A DNA stretch of 64,000 nt from Nocardia sp. NBC_00565 (GTDB lineage Bacteria > Actinomycetota > Actinomycetes > Mycobacteriales > Mycobacteriaceae), in assembly GCF_036345915.1 (NCBI RefSeq), contig NZ_CP107785.1, positions 4,340,001 to 4,404,000 on the forward strand. Reading direction: 5' to 3'. The first letter of the stretch is position 1, and every line of letters starts with the position of its first letter. Below, in pieces: positions 54,813-63,821 of this stretch. The notes beneath the pieces are model-generated. The model had not been told where the DNA came from. It made no database searches and saw nothing but the letters and a program-made list of their open reading frames with translations. The position numbers and the translations under genes are program-made.

Positions 54813-55525
54813 CCTTCGATCGGGATATCTTCGTCCAGGCTCTGACCTCGGCCGAATTCCTACACGGTGCTTGGCTTTCGGTCGCACTCGCGGTCGTCTC
54901 GATGATCTTCGCCACCGTACTCGGCTTCGGTGTTGCCCTCGCCCGGATCAGCAAGGTGCGGACCCTGCGCGCCCTCGGCGGTGCCTATGTGTGGTTCTTC
55001 CGTGCCATCCCGACACTGTTGGTGCTACTGATCATCTGGAACGCCGGGCCGCAACTGTTTCCGGGACTGCGCGACAACTGGTTCACCCCCTTCATCGCGG
55101 CCTTCATCGGTTTCGCGGTGGTGGAGGCCGCCTATATGGCGGAGATCCTGCGGTCGGCACTGCTGAGCGTGGACGAGGGACAGCATCTCGCCGCCCGAGC
55201 GGTCGGACTGCGTCCGCATCAGGTGTTGCTGAAAGTCGTACTGCCGCAGGCGGTCAAGGTCGCGTTGCCGCCGACCGGCAACGAGTTCATCGCGATGCTC
55301 AAGTACACCTCGCTGGCTTCGGTGATCTCGCTGCGCGAATTGCTCACGACCGCACAGGTGGGCGTCTCGGTGACCTTCCGGTATGCCGAGTACTACACCG
55401 CGGCGCTCGTCTACTACCTGGTGATCGTCAGCGCCCTGATGGGTGTGCAGAGCCTGATCGAGCGCCGCTACCGCTGGGTCTCCTCGGGTACGCCCCTCCC
55501 CCGGAAGGACACGGTGCCCGCATGA
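54809..55525 (+). CDS. ABC transporter permease (His/Glu/Gln/Arg/opine family)
   Basis: A 238-residue permease with about five membrane helices. The N-terminal LSVALAVVSMIFATVLGFGVALARISKV and the EAA-type cytoplasmic loop (EGQHLAARAVGLRPHQVLLKVVLPQAVKVALPPTGNEFIAMLKYTSLASVISLREL) identify the polar amino-acid/opine family. A single permease gene implies a homodimer. GTG 54809 overlaps the binding-protein stop and its own stop overlaps the ATPase start, so all three are translated in series. Confidence 0.93.
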   Translation: MTFDRDIFVQALTSAEFLHGAWLSVALAVVSMIFATVLGFGVALARISKVRTLRALGGAYVWFFRAIPTLLVLLIIWNAGPQLFPGLRDNWFTPFIAAFIGFAVVEAAYMAEILRSALLSVDEGQHLAARAVGLRPHQVLLKVVLPQAVKVALPPTGNEFIAMLKYTSLASVISLRELLTTAQVGVSVTFRYAEYYTAALVYYLVIVSALMGVQSLIERRYRWVSSGTPLPRKDTVPA

Positions 55526-56292
55526 CCGGCACACCACTGCTGCAGACGATCGCACTGCGAAAGAGCTACGGCCACAACCTCATCCTCGACGGCGTGGATT
55601 TCGCCATCGCGCCGGGAGAGGTCAAGGCCGTGCTCGGCCCCTCCGGCTCCGGCAAATCCACGATACTGCGGCTGATGGCCCTGCTCGAGCCCGCCGACGG
55701 TGGCTCGATCCTGCTGCACGGCAAGGAGATCGGCGTCGAGACCAGCCGTACCGGCCATCCGGTGGCCATGCCCGAGCGGCGGCTGGCGCGCCAGCGCACC
55801 GATATCGGTATGGTCTTCCAGCGCTTCAATCTGTTCGCCCACCTCGATGTGCTGCACAACGTCACGCTCGGCCTGACCGCGGTGAACGGCCTGCGCAAGG
55901 CCGAGGCCGCACATCGCGCCGAGACCATGCTCGAACGCGTCGGCATGACCGGACATCTGCGGCACTATCCCTCGGAACTGTCCGGCGGACAACAGCAACG
56001 GGTCGCGATCGCGCGGGCGCTGGTCCTCGAACCGTCGGTGATGTTGTTCGACGAACCGACCTCCGCACTCGACCCCGAGCTGGTCAACGAGGTGCTTTCG
56101 GTGATGGAAGACCTTGCCGCACAGGGGATGACGATGATCGTGGTGACCCACGAGACCCGATTCGCCCGGCGGGTCGCCAACGAGGTCGCCCTGTTCGACT
56201 CCGGCGTCATCGTCGAACAGGCGCCACCCGAGCAGTTCTTCACCCAGCCCGAGCACGAACGAACCCGCGCGTTCCTGTCCCATGTTCACTGA
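55522..56292 (+). CDS. ABC transporter ATP-binding protein (amino-acid type)
   Basis: A 256-residue ATPase with Walker A GPSGSGKST, the Q-loop GMVFQRFNLFAHLDVLHNVTLGL, signature LSGGQQQR, Walker B VMLFDEPTSALDPELV and H-loop VVTHET. The FNLFxHxxxLxNV stretch is characteristic of polar amino-acid importers. It powers uptake by the permease encoded immediately upstream (ATGA overlap). Residues about 70-90 carry a short insertion (GVETSRTGHPVAMPERRLARQR) compared with GlnQ-type proteins. Confidence 0.95.
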   Translation: MTGTPLLQTIALRKSYGHNLILDGVDFAIAPGEVKAVLGPSGSGKSTILRLMALLEPADGGSILLHGKEIGVETSRTGHPVAMPERRLARQRTDIGMVFQRFNLFAHLDVLHNVTLGLTAVNGLRKAEAAHRAETMLERVGMTGHLRHYPSELSGGQQQRVAIARALVLEPSVMLFDEPTSALDPELVNEVLSVMEDLAAQGMTMIVVTHETRFARRVANEVALFDSGVIVEQAPPEQFFTQPEHERTRAFLSHVH

Positions 56293-56310
56293 CCCGGAAC
56301 GGATTCACTG

Positions 56311-57276
56311 ATGCCAGCTCCGATCGCGGTCTATACCGATCTCGATGACCTCGACCCGGCTGTGGGCGTAACCCTGTTGGAGACAGCAGGTTTCGAGGTG
56401 CGGGTGCTGGAAACCCGCGACGCCGATACCATCGCCGCGGCGGCCGCCGACGCCACCGCGCTGCTGATCGGCTACGCGCCGATCGACGCGGACCTGCTGG
56501 CCCGCCTGCCCCGGGTGCGGATCCTGTCCATGCTCTCGCGCGGCTTCGACGCCGTCGACATCGATGCGGCGGCGGCCAAGGGCGTCTGGGTCGCGACCGT
56601 CGGCGACGTCGCCACCGCCGAAGTCGCCACGCACACCTGGGCACTCGCGTTGGCGGCGGTTCGTCGCCTCGACTTCTTCACATTGCACGGCCGCCGCGGT
56701 TGGCTGGACCGGCCCGCGTCGGGTCCGCGCCGACTGTCCGAGCTCACCGTTGGTCTGGTCGGGCTCGGCCGGATCGGCGCCGCGGTCGCCGAACTCGCCG
56801 CCGGTTCGGTGGCATCGATTCTCGGCCACGACCGTTCGGGACGCGCGGTGCCCGCCGGTGTCACCGCGGCATCGCTGGCGGAGGTCGTCGCCCTGTCCGA
56901 TCTCGTCTCCATCCATCTGCCGCTCGATACCAGCACCGAGCGGCTGTTCGACGCCGACATGATCATGCGGATGCGCCCCGGGTCCTGGCTGATCAACGTC
57001 TCCCGGGGCGGCATCGTCGATCCAGCGGCATTGGCCGACGCACTCGACAGTGGCCACCTGGCCGGTGCCGCGCTGGACGTGCTCGACACCGAGCCGCCCG
57101 CGGCCGGTGATCGGCTCGCCGAACATCCCAATGTCCTGCTGACCCCGCATGTGGCCTACCTCTCGGATGCGACCGCACGCGACTATGTCCTGACCCAGGC
57201 CCGCAATGTGGTGCAGTGGTATCGCACCGGCCGCCCCCTGCACCCCGTCGCCGAACCTACCGCGGTGACCCTATGA
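56311..57276 (+). CDS. D-isomer-specific 2-hydroxyacid dehydrogenase
   Basis: A 321-residue NAD(P)-dependent dehydrogenase. LTVGLVGLGRIGAAVAEL near residue 148 is the dinucleotide loop; the substrate Arg is in LINVSRGGIVDPAALADAL, the Glu in DVLDTEPPAAGDRL, and the His in TPHVAYLSDATARDY. It interconverts a 2-keto acid and a 2-hydroxy acid. It lies 18 bp behind the ATPase gene and overlaps the isomerase-like gene by ATGA, so it belongs to the transporter operon. The substrate is unknown. Confidence 0.9.
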   Translation: MPAPIAVYTDLDDLDPAVGVTLLETAGFEVRVLETRDADTIAAAAADATALLIGYAPIDADLLARLPRVRILSMLSRGFDAVDIDAAAAKGVWVATVGDVATAEVATHTWALALAAVRRLDFFTLHGRRGWLDRPASGPRRLSELTVGLVGLGRIGAAVAELAAGSVASILGHDRSGRAVPAGVTAASLAEVVALSDLVSIHLPLDTSTERLFDADMIMRMRPGSWLINVSRGGIVDPAALADALDSGHLAGAALDVLDTEPPAAGDRLAEHPNVLLTPHVAYLSDATARDYVLTQARNVVQWYRTGRPLHPVAEPTAVTL

Positions 57277-58259
57277 GTTCAGCATCGCGCAGCGATCCGA
57301 TGAGGGGTGGCGGCCGGGCGACGGGTGGGCGTGCGGCATCGCGCGGCGATTCGATGGGGGGTGGTGGCCGGGCGACGGGTGGGCATGTGCGTCTCGAGAT
57401 GTTCAATTCCCTATGGGCGATGGAAGATCTGCCATGGCACGCGCCGCGCCCGTGGACCATCGCCGAACAACTCGATCGGCTTGTCGAATCCGGATTCGAC
57501 GGTGTCGCAGTCGATCTCGGTGCGCGTGGGCGGCCCGAGGCCGACGAACTCGCGGCCCTGCGCGAACACCGGTTGCGCACGGCCGTCTTCGCCTTCATCC
57601 GCGATGGCGCCGATCTCGATGCCGCGTTGCGCTATGCCGACACCATCGGCGCGGACCGCATGGTGGTATGCGGCTGCCTGTTCGACCATGACCTGGCAGC
57701 GGTCTCGAAAACGGTGCTGCACTGGCACCGCAGATGCGCCGCCGCGGGTGTCGCGATGCAATTGGAAACCCATCGCAACACGCTCACCGACGATATCCGT
57801 ACGACGACCAGACTGCTTCGCGAACTCGACGCCGAGGTCAAGCTGGCGATCGACCTGTCCCACTATGTGTGCGGCAGTGAGTTCCCGCTGCCGCCGACCG
57901 CGGAGATCGAAGGTCATCTCGAGGCACTGTTCGCGCGCGCCGAATCCGTTCAAGGCCGCATCGCGACCCGCTGCCAGGTGCAGATCCCGCTGGGCTTTCC
58001 GCAACACCGCGCGTGGGAGGAACTGTTCCAGGACTGGTGGATTCGCGCCTTCACGGCCATCCTGCGACGCCGCGACCACGACGGGAGCCCAGAGCCGGTG
58101 ATGTTCTGCACCGAGCTGGGCACCACGCCGTACGCCATCACCGATCGAGACGGCAGCGAACTCTCCGATCGGTGGGCCGACACCCTGACCTTGCGCGACC
58201 GGGCCGAGGCGGCGTTCGCCGCGGCCGACCCTTTCGAGCGACCTGCAAGCAGTCGCTAG
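57273..58259 (+). CDS. TIM-barrel sugar-phosphate isomerase/epimerase-like protein
   Basis: A 328-residue protein of the AP-endonuclease-2-like TIM-barrel family. The barrel begins at LEMFNSLWAMEDL near residue 42: FDGVAVDLGARG, TAVFAFIRDGADLDAALRYADTIGADRMVVCGC, VAMQLETHRNTLTDDIRTTTRLL, LAIDLSHYVCGS. Acidic and His residues in these strands suit a metal site. The first 38 residues are encoded by two tandem copies of the N-terminal repeat (57282-57384) and look like an unstructured Gly/Arg tail. ATG 57273 overlaps the dehydrogenase stop. The last codons and the stop are part of a 35-bp tandem duplication. Confidence 0.82.
   Translation: MSSASRSDPMRGGGRATGGRAASRGDSMGGGGRATGGHVRLEMFNSLWAMEDLPWHAPRPWTIAEQLDRLVESGFDGVAVDLGARGRPEADELAALREHRLRTAVFAFIRDGADLDAALRYADTIGADRMVVCGCLFDHDLAAVSKTVLHWHRRCAAAGVAMQLETHRNTLTDDIRTTTRLLRELDAEVKLAIDLSHYVCGSEFPLPPTAEIEGHLEALFARAESVQGRIATRCQVQIPLGFPQHRAWEELFQDWWIRAFTAILRRRDHDGSPEPVMFCTELGTTPYAITDRDGSELSDRWADTLTLRDRAEAAFAAADPFERPASSR
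57282..57384 (+). repeat. Tandem N-terminal coding repeats in isomerase-like gene
   Basis: Two 49-bp copies (57282-57330 and 57336-57384, period 54 bp) encode [16 protein letters not shown] and [16 protein letters not shown] directly after the start codon. They are related to the single copies at 3587-3635 and 16425-16470 on the minus strand. The tandem state and the close similarity indicate recent duplication. Confidence 0.85.
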
Positions 58260-58294
58260 CCGACCCTTTCGAGCGACCTGCAAGCAGTCGCTAG
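58225..58294 (+). repeat. 35-bp perfect tandem duplication across a stop codon
   Basis: Units 58225-58259 and 58260-58294 are identical. Unit 1 contains the last codons and TAG stop of the isomerase-like gene; unit 2 repeats them outside the frame. Each unit contains AGCGAC-CTGCAAGCA-GTCGCT, a 6-bp hairpin, so the result is two tandem hairpins just upstream of the Rieske gene. Confidence 0.9.
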
Positions 58295-58340
58295 CGGCGA
58301 GCGCCGCGTTCGGAGTCAGCACATCCCGAGGAGGAATACG

Positions 58341-59540
58341 TTGAGCGATATGCACTTTCCGCTATCCGAGCGGATGACATCGACCGGGAACGTGGTCGTC
58401 GACGGTCCGCTGCCCGATCTGCCCATCGGCCGTGCGCTCGTGCCCGCCCGCGCCTACACCGGCACCGCGGAGTTCGCGCTCGAGCAGGACCGGATCTTTT
58501 CCGCGGGCTGGGTATGGGCCGGTTACGCACACTGGGTCGACGAGCCCGGCGCGATACACCCGGTCACGATCGGCGGCAAGCCGCTGCTGATCGTGCGTGG
58601 CGACGACGATCGGATCCGGGTCTTCCACAATTCCTGTCGGCATCGCGGGATGGCCCTGACCGAGGAACCGGTGGTGGTCACTCGGCGGATCCAGTGCGCT
58701 TACCACTGCTGGTCTTTCGATCTGGACGGAAAGCTGTCCACCGCACCGTATTACGGCCGTGAGCGGCGCGCGAAGGTGGATCCGGCGATCGCCGAGCGGC
58801 TCGGCCTGCTCGCCGTCGCCAGCCATGTCTGGGCAGGCATGGTGTTCATCGACCTGTCCGCCGCCGAGACCGACCCGCAGGCGTGCGCGGACGATTTCGC
58901 ACACCACCTCGATCCGATCCTCAGTCGTTGGGCCCATATCGATTTCGACCGGATCCACCTGGCCGGGGAGCGTCGCTACGATGTCGACGCCAATTGGAAG
59001 CTCGTCGTCGAGAACTTCCTCGACTTCTACCATCTGCCGTTCGTCCATCCGCAGGTCGGCCCGGTGACCGCCTCGCTCGACGTCGACGATGTGGCGTTGC
59101 ATCCCGACATCATGGGCGGCACCTATCCGCACGGGGCGATCGGTAAGGCGGACAAGACCGATCGGGCCCTGCCATGGCTCGGTGACGTCCCCGCCGACCG
59201 GCTCGAACACCAGGACATCTTCTGCGTGTTCCCCAATGCCCTGTTATTCCTCGAGGCGGACTGGTTCCAGGTGATCGGCTTTCATCCCTTCGCCCCCGAC
59301 CGGACGATCGAGCATATGGCGGTATTCGTCGATTCGTCCGCGGCCGGTGCGGAATACGCGCAGGCCCACGAACAACTGACCGAGGTGCTGTGGGAGGTCA
59401 ACGACCAGGACATGCCGATGCTGCACCGCCTGCAGATCGGTCGTAACTCCCCCGCGGCGGATGCGACGAACCTGGTCTCGCACTGGGATCAGATCACCGC
59501 GCTCTTCCAGCATCGGGTCGCGGCCAAGGCGGACTACTGA
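58341..59540 (+). CDS. Rieske-type non-heme iron oxygenase, alpha subunit
   Basis: A 399-residue Rieske oxygenase. The [2Fe-2S] motif is C99-R-H101 (NSCRHRGMAL) and C119-x2-H122 (CAYHCWSFDLDG). The mononuclear iron site lies in VVENFLDFYHLPFVHPQVG, with an Asp further on. The class includes ring-hydroxylating and N- or O-demethylating enzymes such as betaine demethylase; by itself the sequence does not say which. No ferredoxin or reductase gene is present nearby. TTG 58341 was chosen because GAGGAGG lies 6 bp upstream; ATG 58350 is an alternative. It ends base-to-base with the aldolase-like start. Confidence 0.9.
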   Translation: MSDMHFPLSERMTSTGNVVVDGPLPDLPIGRALVPARAYTGTAEFALEQDRIFSAGWVWAGYAHWVDEPGAIHPVTIGGKPLLIVRGDDDRIRVFHNSCRHRGMALTEEPVVVTRRIQCAYHCWSFDLDGKLSTAPYYGRERRAKVDPAIAERLGLLAVASHVWAGMVFIDLSAAETDPQACADDFAHHLDPILSRWAHIDFDRIHLAGERRYDVDANWKLVVENFLDFYHLPFVHPQVGPVTASLDVDDVALHPDIMGGTYPHGAIGKADKTDRALPWLGDVPADRLEHQDIFCVFPNALLFLEADWFQVIGFHPFAPDRTIEHMAVFVDSSAAGAEYAQAHEQLTEVLWEVNDQDMPMLHRLQIGRNSPAADATNLVSHWDQITALFQHRVAAKADY

Positions 59541-60301
59541 TGACCACGCTGGATACTCCGGCGACCGAACAGCGGCTGCGGCGCGAACTCGCGGCCGTGT
59601 ACCGACTGGTCGCGCACTTCGGGATGACGGACCTGATCTTCACCCATATCTCGCTGCGCTTGCCGGGACCGGCCCCGCGCTTCCTGATCAACCCGTACGG
59701 ACTACTATTCGAGGAGATCACCGCATCGAATCTGGTGGTCGTCGACGCGACAGGCCACCCGATAGGCGACACCGGGCACCTGGTGAATCCGGCCGGTTTC
59801 GTCATCCACGGCGCGGTGCACGCCGCCCGGCCCGACGCGCACTGTGTGCTACACACCCACACCAGGGCCGGCTGTGCGGTGGCAGCCACCACCGAGGGGC
59901 TACTGCCGGTCAACCAGATGTCGATGGAGTTCTACGGCCGGATCGGTTATCACGACTACGAGGGCGTCGCCCTTGATCTCGACGAACAGGCTCGGCTGGT
60001 CGCCGACCTCGGCGAACACCCGGTACTGATCCTGCGCAACCACGGCCTGCTCACCGTCGGATCCACTGCGGCACAGGCATTCCTGCGCATGTTCTATCTG
60101 AACCGAGCCTGCGAGATCCAAGTGTCGGCCGCCGCCGCCGGAACTCTCACGCTGCCGCCACCGCAGGTCTGTGAACGCAGCGCACGTCAGTTGGCCGGGA
60201 CCGAAACCGGCGACGATTTCGCCGACACCGAGGCATACGACCTGGCCTGGGCGGCCCTGCTGCGGCTGCTCGACCGCATCGATCCGCACTACGCGGACTG
60301 A
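59540..60301 (+). CDS. Class II aldolase/adducin-domain protein
   Basis: A 253-residue class II aldolase/adducin head domain: [27 protein letters not shown] at the N-terminus, [22 protein letters not shown] with two zinc-binding His residues, and [31 protein letters not shown] with the third. Relatives cleave or decarboxylate hydroxy acids and sugar phosphates, and some are dehydratases. It is co-translated with the Rieske gene (the ATG overlaps the TGA). With the 2-hydroxyacid dehydrogenase and isomerase upstream it suggests breakdown of a hydroxylated acid chain. Confidence 0.88.
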   Translation: MTTLDTPATEQRLRRELAAVYRLVAHFGMTDLIFTHISLRLPGPAPRFLINPYGLLFEEITASNLVVVDATGHPIGDTGHLVNPAGFVIHGAVHAARPDAHCVLHTHTRAGCAVAATTEGLLPVNQMSMEFYGRIGYHDYEGVALDLDEQARLVADLGEHPVLILRNHGLLTVGSTAAQAFLRMFYLNRACEIQVSAAAAGTLTLPPPQVCERSARQLAGTETGDDFADTEAYDLAWAALLRLLDRIDPHYAD

Positions 60302-60332
60302 GGCATTTCCCACCCGAGAGGAGCATTCGACA

Positions 60333-61271
60333 ATGACCACTGTCGGACCTGTCGATGCGACCGTCATCCCCCGCTTCGGCGGCCCGGCGACCTTCGCACG
60401 ACTGCCGCGCATTGATCAGGTCACCGCGACCGATATCGCCATCATCGGCGTTCCGTTCGACACCGGCGTGAGCTACCGACCAGGGGCCCGACTCGGCCCG
60501 GGTCATGTGCGCACCTCGTCGAAGCTGTTACGCCCCTACAATCCGGCACTCGATATCTCCCCGTTCGACGCGCTGCAGATCGCCGATGCCGGTGACCTGG
60601 CCTGCAATCCATTCGACATCAATGCGGCGATCTCCGAAATCGAATACGGCGCGGACGCGCTCACCGGCACCGGTGCGCGACTGCTGACGATCGGCGGCGA
60701 CCACACCATCGCACTGCCGCTGCTGCGCTCGGTGGCACGGCGGCACGGACCGGTCGCGGTCGTACATTTCGACGCGCACCTGGATACCTGGGATACGTAT
60801 TTCGGTGCGTCCTACACCCATGGCACCCCGTTCCGGCGCGCCTCGGAAGAGGGGCTGATCGACCGCGAGGCGAGCATGCATATCGGCACGCGCGGACCGC
60901 TCTACGGTCGTGGCGACCTCGCCGACGACCGGATGCTCGGCTTCTCGACGATCACCGCGCCCGAAATCGAAATCGACGGTGTCACAGCGGCGGTCGAGCG
61001 GATGAAGGCGCGGATCGGCGACCGCCCGGTCTATGTCTCGGTCGACATCGACGTGCTCGACCCCGCACATGCCCCCGGCACCGGCACCCCCGAGGCGGGC
61101 GGATTGACCAGTCGCGAATTGCTCTACCTGCTGCGCGCATTCAGCGATGTCGAACTTGTCGGCGCGGACATCGTCGAGGTCTCCCCCGCCTATGACCACG
61201 CCGAAATCACCGGTATCGCCGCCGCCCATGTCGGATACGAACTGCTCTCCGCCATGGCGATGCGGACCTGA
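60333..61271 (+). CDS. Agmatinase-family ureohydrolase
   Basis: A 312-residue manganese ureohydrolase. Metal motifs are [22 protein letters not shown] and [37 protein letters not shown] and [22 protein letters not shown] are the flanking family blocks, closest to agmatinase/guanidinobutyrase-like members. It removes urea from a guanidino compound; the exact substrate cannot be read from the sequence. ATG 60333 has GAGAGGAG upstream. It is the last gene of the locus and is followed by a hairpin. Confidence 0.9.
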   Translation: MTTVGPVDATVIPRFGGPATFARLPRIDQVTATDIAIIGVPFDTGVSYRPGARLGPGHVRTSSKLLRPYNPALDISPFDALQIADAGDLACNPFDINAAISEIEYGADALTGTGARLLTIGGDHTIALPLLRSVARRHGPVAVVHFDAHLDTWDTYFGASYTHGTPFRRASEEGLIDREASMHIGTRGPLYGRGDLADDRMLGFSTITAPEIEIDGVTAAVERMKARIGDRPVYVSVDIDVLDPAHAPGTGTPEAGGLTSRELLYLLRAFSDVELVGADIVEVSPAYDHAEITGIAAAHVGYELLSAMAMRT

Positions 61272-61276
61272 AACTC

Positions 61277-61305
61277 CGGCCGGGACGCGGTATGCGCCCC
61301 GGCCG
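61277..61305. terminator. Hairpin between ureohydrolase and acyl-CoA dehydrogenase genes
   Basis: CGGCCGGGACGC (61277-61288) and GCGCCCCGGCCG (61294-61305) pair at 11 of 12 positions around a GGTAT loop. It lies 6 bp behind the ureohydrolase stop and between convergent genes. No T-tract follows. Confidence 0.7.
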
Positions 61306-61324
61306 ACGTCGAAATCGACTGGGA

Positions 61325-62470
61325 TCAGGACAGTTTCAGTGAACGCCCGATGATTTCCTTCATGATCTCGGTGGTGCCGCCGTAGATCGTCTGGACGCGG
61401 GCGTCCATATAGGCCTTCGCGATGGGGTATTCCTTCATGTAGCCGTAGCCACCGTGCAACTGGAGGCAGCGGTCGATCAGCGCGACCTGTTCCTCGGTGC
61501 TCCACCACTTGGCCATGGCGGCGTCTTCGACGGAAAGGCGACCCGCATTCAGATCTTCGATGAAGCGGTCGACCAGGACGCGCACGGCGGTGGTCTTGGT
61601 GGCGAGTTCGGCGAGGACGAAGCGCGTATTCTGCAGCGCGCCGATGGGCTTGCCGAAGGCCTTGCGGTCGCGGACGTACTGGATGGTCATGTCCAGGCAG
61701 GATTCCATGGCCGCGGCCGCCATGACGGCGATCGAGAGGCGTTCCTGCGGAAGGTTGTTCATCAGGTGGATGAAACCCATGCCCTCGGTGCCGAGCAGAT
61801 TGCGTCCGGGGACGCGGACGTCGGTGAAGCTCAGTTCGGCGGTGTCCTGCGCCTTGAGGCCGAGCTTGTCGAGGTTGCGGCCGCGTTCGAAACCGGGCAT
61901 GCCGCGCTCGACGACCAGGAGGCTGAAGCCCATGGCACCCTTTTCGGGGTCGGTCTGGGCGACGACGATGATGATATCGGAGTTGATGCCGTTGGTGATG
62001 AAGGTCTTGGCGCCGTTGAGGATCCAGTCGTCGCCGTCGCGGACCGCGCGGGTCTTGATGCCCTGGAGGTCGGAGCCGGTGCCGGGTTCGGTCATCGCGA
62101 TGGCGGTGATGATCTCGCCGGAACAGAAGCCCGGAAGCCAGCGCTGCTTCTGCTCCTCGTTGGACAGCTCGTGCAGGTAGGGGGCGATCACATCGTTGTG
62201 CAGGGCGAAGCCGAGGCCGGAGTACTGGCCACGGACGGATTCCTCGGCGACGATCGCGTTGTAGCGGAAGTCCTTCACCCCGCCGCCGCCGTACTCCTCC
62301 GGCATGGCCATGCCCAGAAATCCCTGCTTACCGGCCTCGAGCCAGACATCGCGATCGACGATGCCCTGCTCTTCCCACTTCGCGTGATTCGGCGCGACGT
62401 GCTGATCGAGAAACTTGCGGAACGACTCCCGGAACAGCTCGTGTTCGGGTTCGAACAGTGTGCGCTGCAC
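61325..62470 (-). CDS. Acyl-CoA dehydrogenase
   Basis: A 381-residue FAD-dependent acyl-CoA dehydrogenase: TAIAMTEPGTGSDLQGIKTRAVRDGDDWILNGAKTFITNG, LPQERLSIAVMAAAAMESCLDMTIQYVRDRKAFGKPIG and LQLHGGYGYMKEYPIAKAYMDARVQTIYGGTTEIMKEIIGR. The catalytic Glu corresponds to GGTTEIMK. It introduces the alpha-beta double bond in fatty acyl-CoA or related substrates. GTG 62470 has GGAGG upstream. Single gene; the electron acceptor would be ETF encoded elsewhere. Confidence 0.95.
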   Translation of the reverse strand: MQRTLFEPEHELFRESFRKFLDQHVAPNHAKWEEQGIVDRDVWLEAGKQGFLGMAMPEEYGGGGVKDFRYNAIVAEESVRGQYSGLGFALHNDVIAPYLHELSNEEQKQRWLPGFCSGEIITAIAMTEPGTGSDLQGIKTRAVRDGDDWILNGAKTFITNGINSDIIIVVAQTDPEKGAMGFSLLVVERGMPGFERGRNLDKLGLKAQDTAELSFTDVRVPGRNLLGTEGMGFIHLMNNLPQERLSIAVMAAAAMESCLDMTIQYVRDRKAFGKPIGALQNTRFVLAELATKTTAVRVLVDRFIEDLNAGRLSVEDAAMAKWWSTEEQVALIDRCLQLHGGYGYMKEYPIAKAYMDARVQTIYGGTTEIMKEIIGRSLKLS

Positions 62471-62708
62471 GCCAACCTCCTAGTGACCACACGGCCGGTC
62501 CACACCGACCCGTCGTTCCCTCACACGGTACCCGCAACGAGAACCATCGTTCACTTCTGCCCCAAAAATCCTTCCCCCACCTGCCCCAGCACCCTCAACC
62601 TGGCAATCCAATCGAGATTCCCGACAAACACCGACGAGAATGCGCTGATGCAGGGCCGACGTTCGCCTGCACCAGCGCATGGTGATCACTCCGCCTGACT
62701 TGGGAGGC

Positions 62709-63776
62709 TCAGGCTGGTAGGCCCAGCCCCTGGGCCAGCACGGGCCAGGATGCTTTCAGTGCGTCCTGCCAGTAGCCCCAGGAGTGGGTACCGGTGGGTT
62801 GGAAGTCGAAGGTGGCGGGGATGCCGAGTTGGTTGAGCTTGTTCTGCAAGTTGTGCGAGCAGTAGTTGGTCGCGGCTTCGAGCGCGCCGCCTACGGCGAC
62901 CTGGTTGGTGAGGCCGCCGACACCGGGTAGTGCGTGCGCGCCGTTGAGGGTGTCCCACTGGCCGGGGATGCCGCTGCCATCGGAGATGAACAGGTTCAGG
63001 CCGCGGAGTTGGTCGGTGTGCACGTACGGGTCGTTCGCGGCCCACATCGGATCACCTTGCGGGCCGTACATATTCGCCGAATCGCCGCCGCCGGCCGCGA
63101 CCACCGTATTGACGAAGTTGTAGCCGATGGGATCGCTGATCTGCGCGCAACCGCTGTAGGCGGCGACCGATTTGTACAGGCCGGGCGAGGCGATCGGCAG
63201 TTGCAGCACCGATGTTCCCGACATCGACAGGCCGGCGATCGCGTTGGTGCTATCGGTGCCGAGCCCGCTGTCGATGAGCGGTGGCAGTTCCTCGGTGAGG
63301 AATGTCTTCCACTTGTTCACGCCGAGCACCGGATCCGGCGCACGCCAGTCGGTGTAGTAGCTCCACTTGCCGCCGACCGGTGTGATCACATTCACATTCT
63401 TGTCGTCGAAGAACTGCGCGGCGTTGGTCTGCGCCTGCCAGGTCGCCGAATCCTCGCCGCCACCCGCGCCGTTGAGCAGGTACAGGGTGGGGCGCGGGAC
63501 GGAGGTGTCGGCGGGGCGCTGCACCTGGATCTCGACGTTCTTGTCCATGGCGGCCGAGTACACCTGCAGAGTCAGGTTGCGTTTGTCCCGTACCGACACG
63601 TCGGCGACGAAGGAGCCGTCGGACGAGCGCGACGACGCGAGCAATTTGCCGGTGGAGACGACCGGATCGATGGAGCTGACCGCGGACGCGAGGAAGCCGC
63701 CCGATGCGGCTGGAAAACCTACCAAAACTGCTGCTACACCCGCTACTGCCGCTATTCGCACTCTCGTTCCAGCCAT
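62709..63776 (-). CDS. Antigen-85-type mycolyltransferase/esterase
   Basis: A 355-residue secreted esterase of the antigen 85 group. The signal region is AAVAGVAAVLVGFPAASGG. NVEIQVQRPADTSVPRPTLYLLNGAGGGEDSATW and GKWSYYTDWRAPDPVLGVNKWKTFLTEELPPLID precede the nucleophile GLSMSGTSVLQLP, and FQPTGTHSWGYWQDALK holds the His. It transfers mycolic acids to trehalose or arabinogalactan in the cell envelope, which supports a mycolata host. ATG 63776 is the start; the next gene upstream lies outside or at the window edge. Confidence 0.92.
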   Translation of the reverse strand: MAGTRVRIAAVAGVAAVLVGFPAASGGFLASAVSSIDPVVSTGKLLASSRSSDGSFVADVSVRDKRNLTLQVYSAAMDKNVEIQVQRPADTSVPRPTLYLLNGAGGGEDSATWQAQTNAAQFFDDKNVNVITPVGGKWSYYTDWRAPDPVLGVNKWKTFLTEELPPLIDSGLGTDSTNAIAGLSMSGTSVLQLPIASPGLYKSVAAYSGCAQISDPIGYNFVNTVVAAGGGDSANMYGPQGDPMWAANDPYVHTDQLRGLNLFISDGSGIPGQWDTLNGAHALPGVGGLTNQVAVGGALEAATNYCSHNLQNKLNQLGIPATFDFQPTGTHSWGYWQDALKASWPVLAQGLGLPA

Positions 63777-63821
63777 TCGGCCAAGGTAAGGAGAGTTACT
63801 GGCAATTTACTGAGAGCAGAC

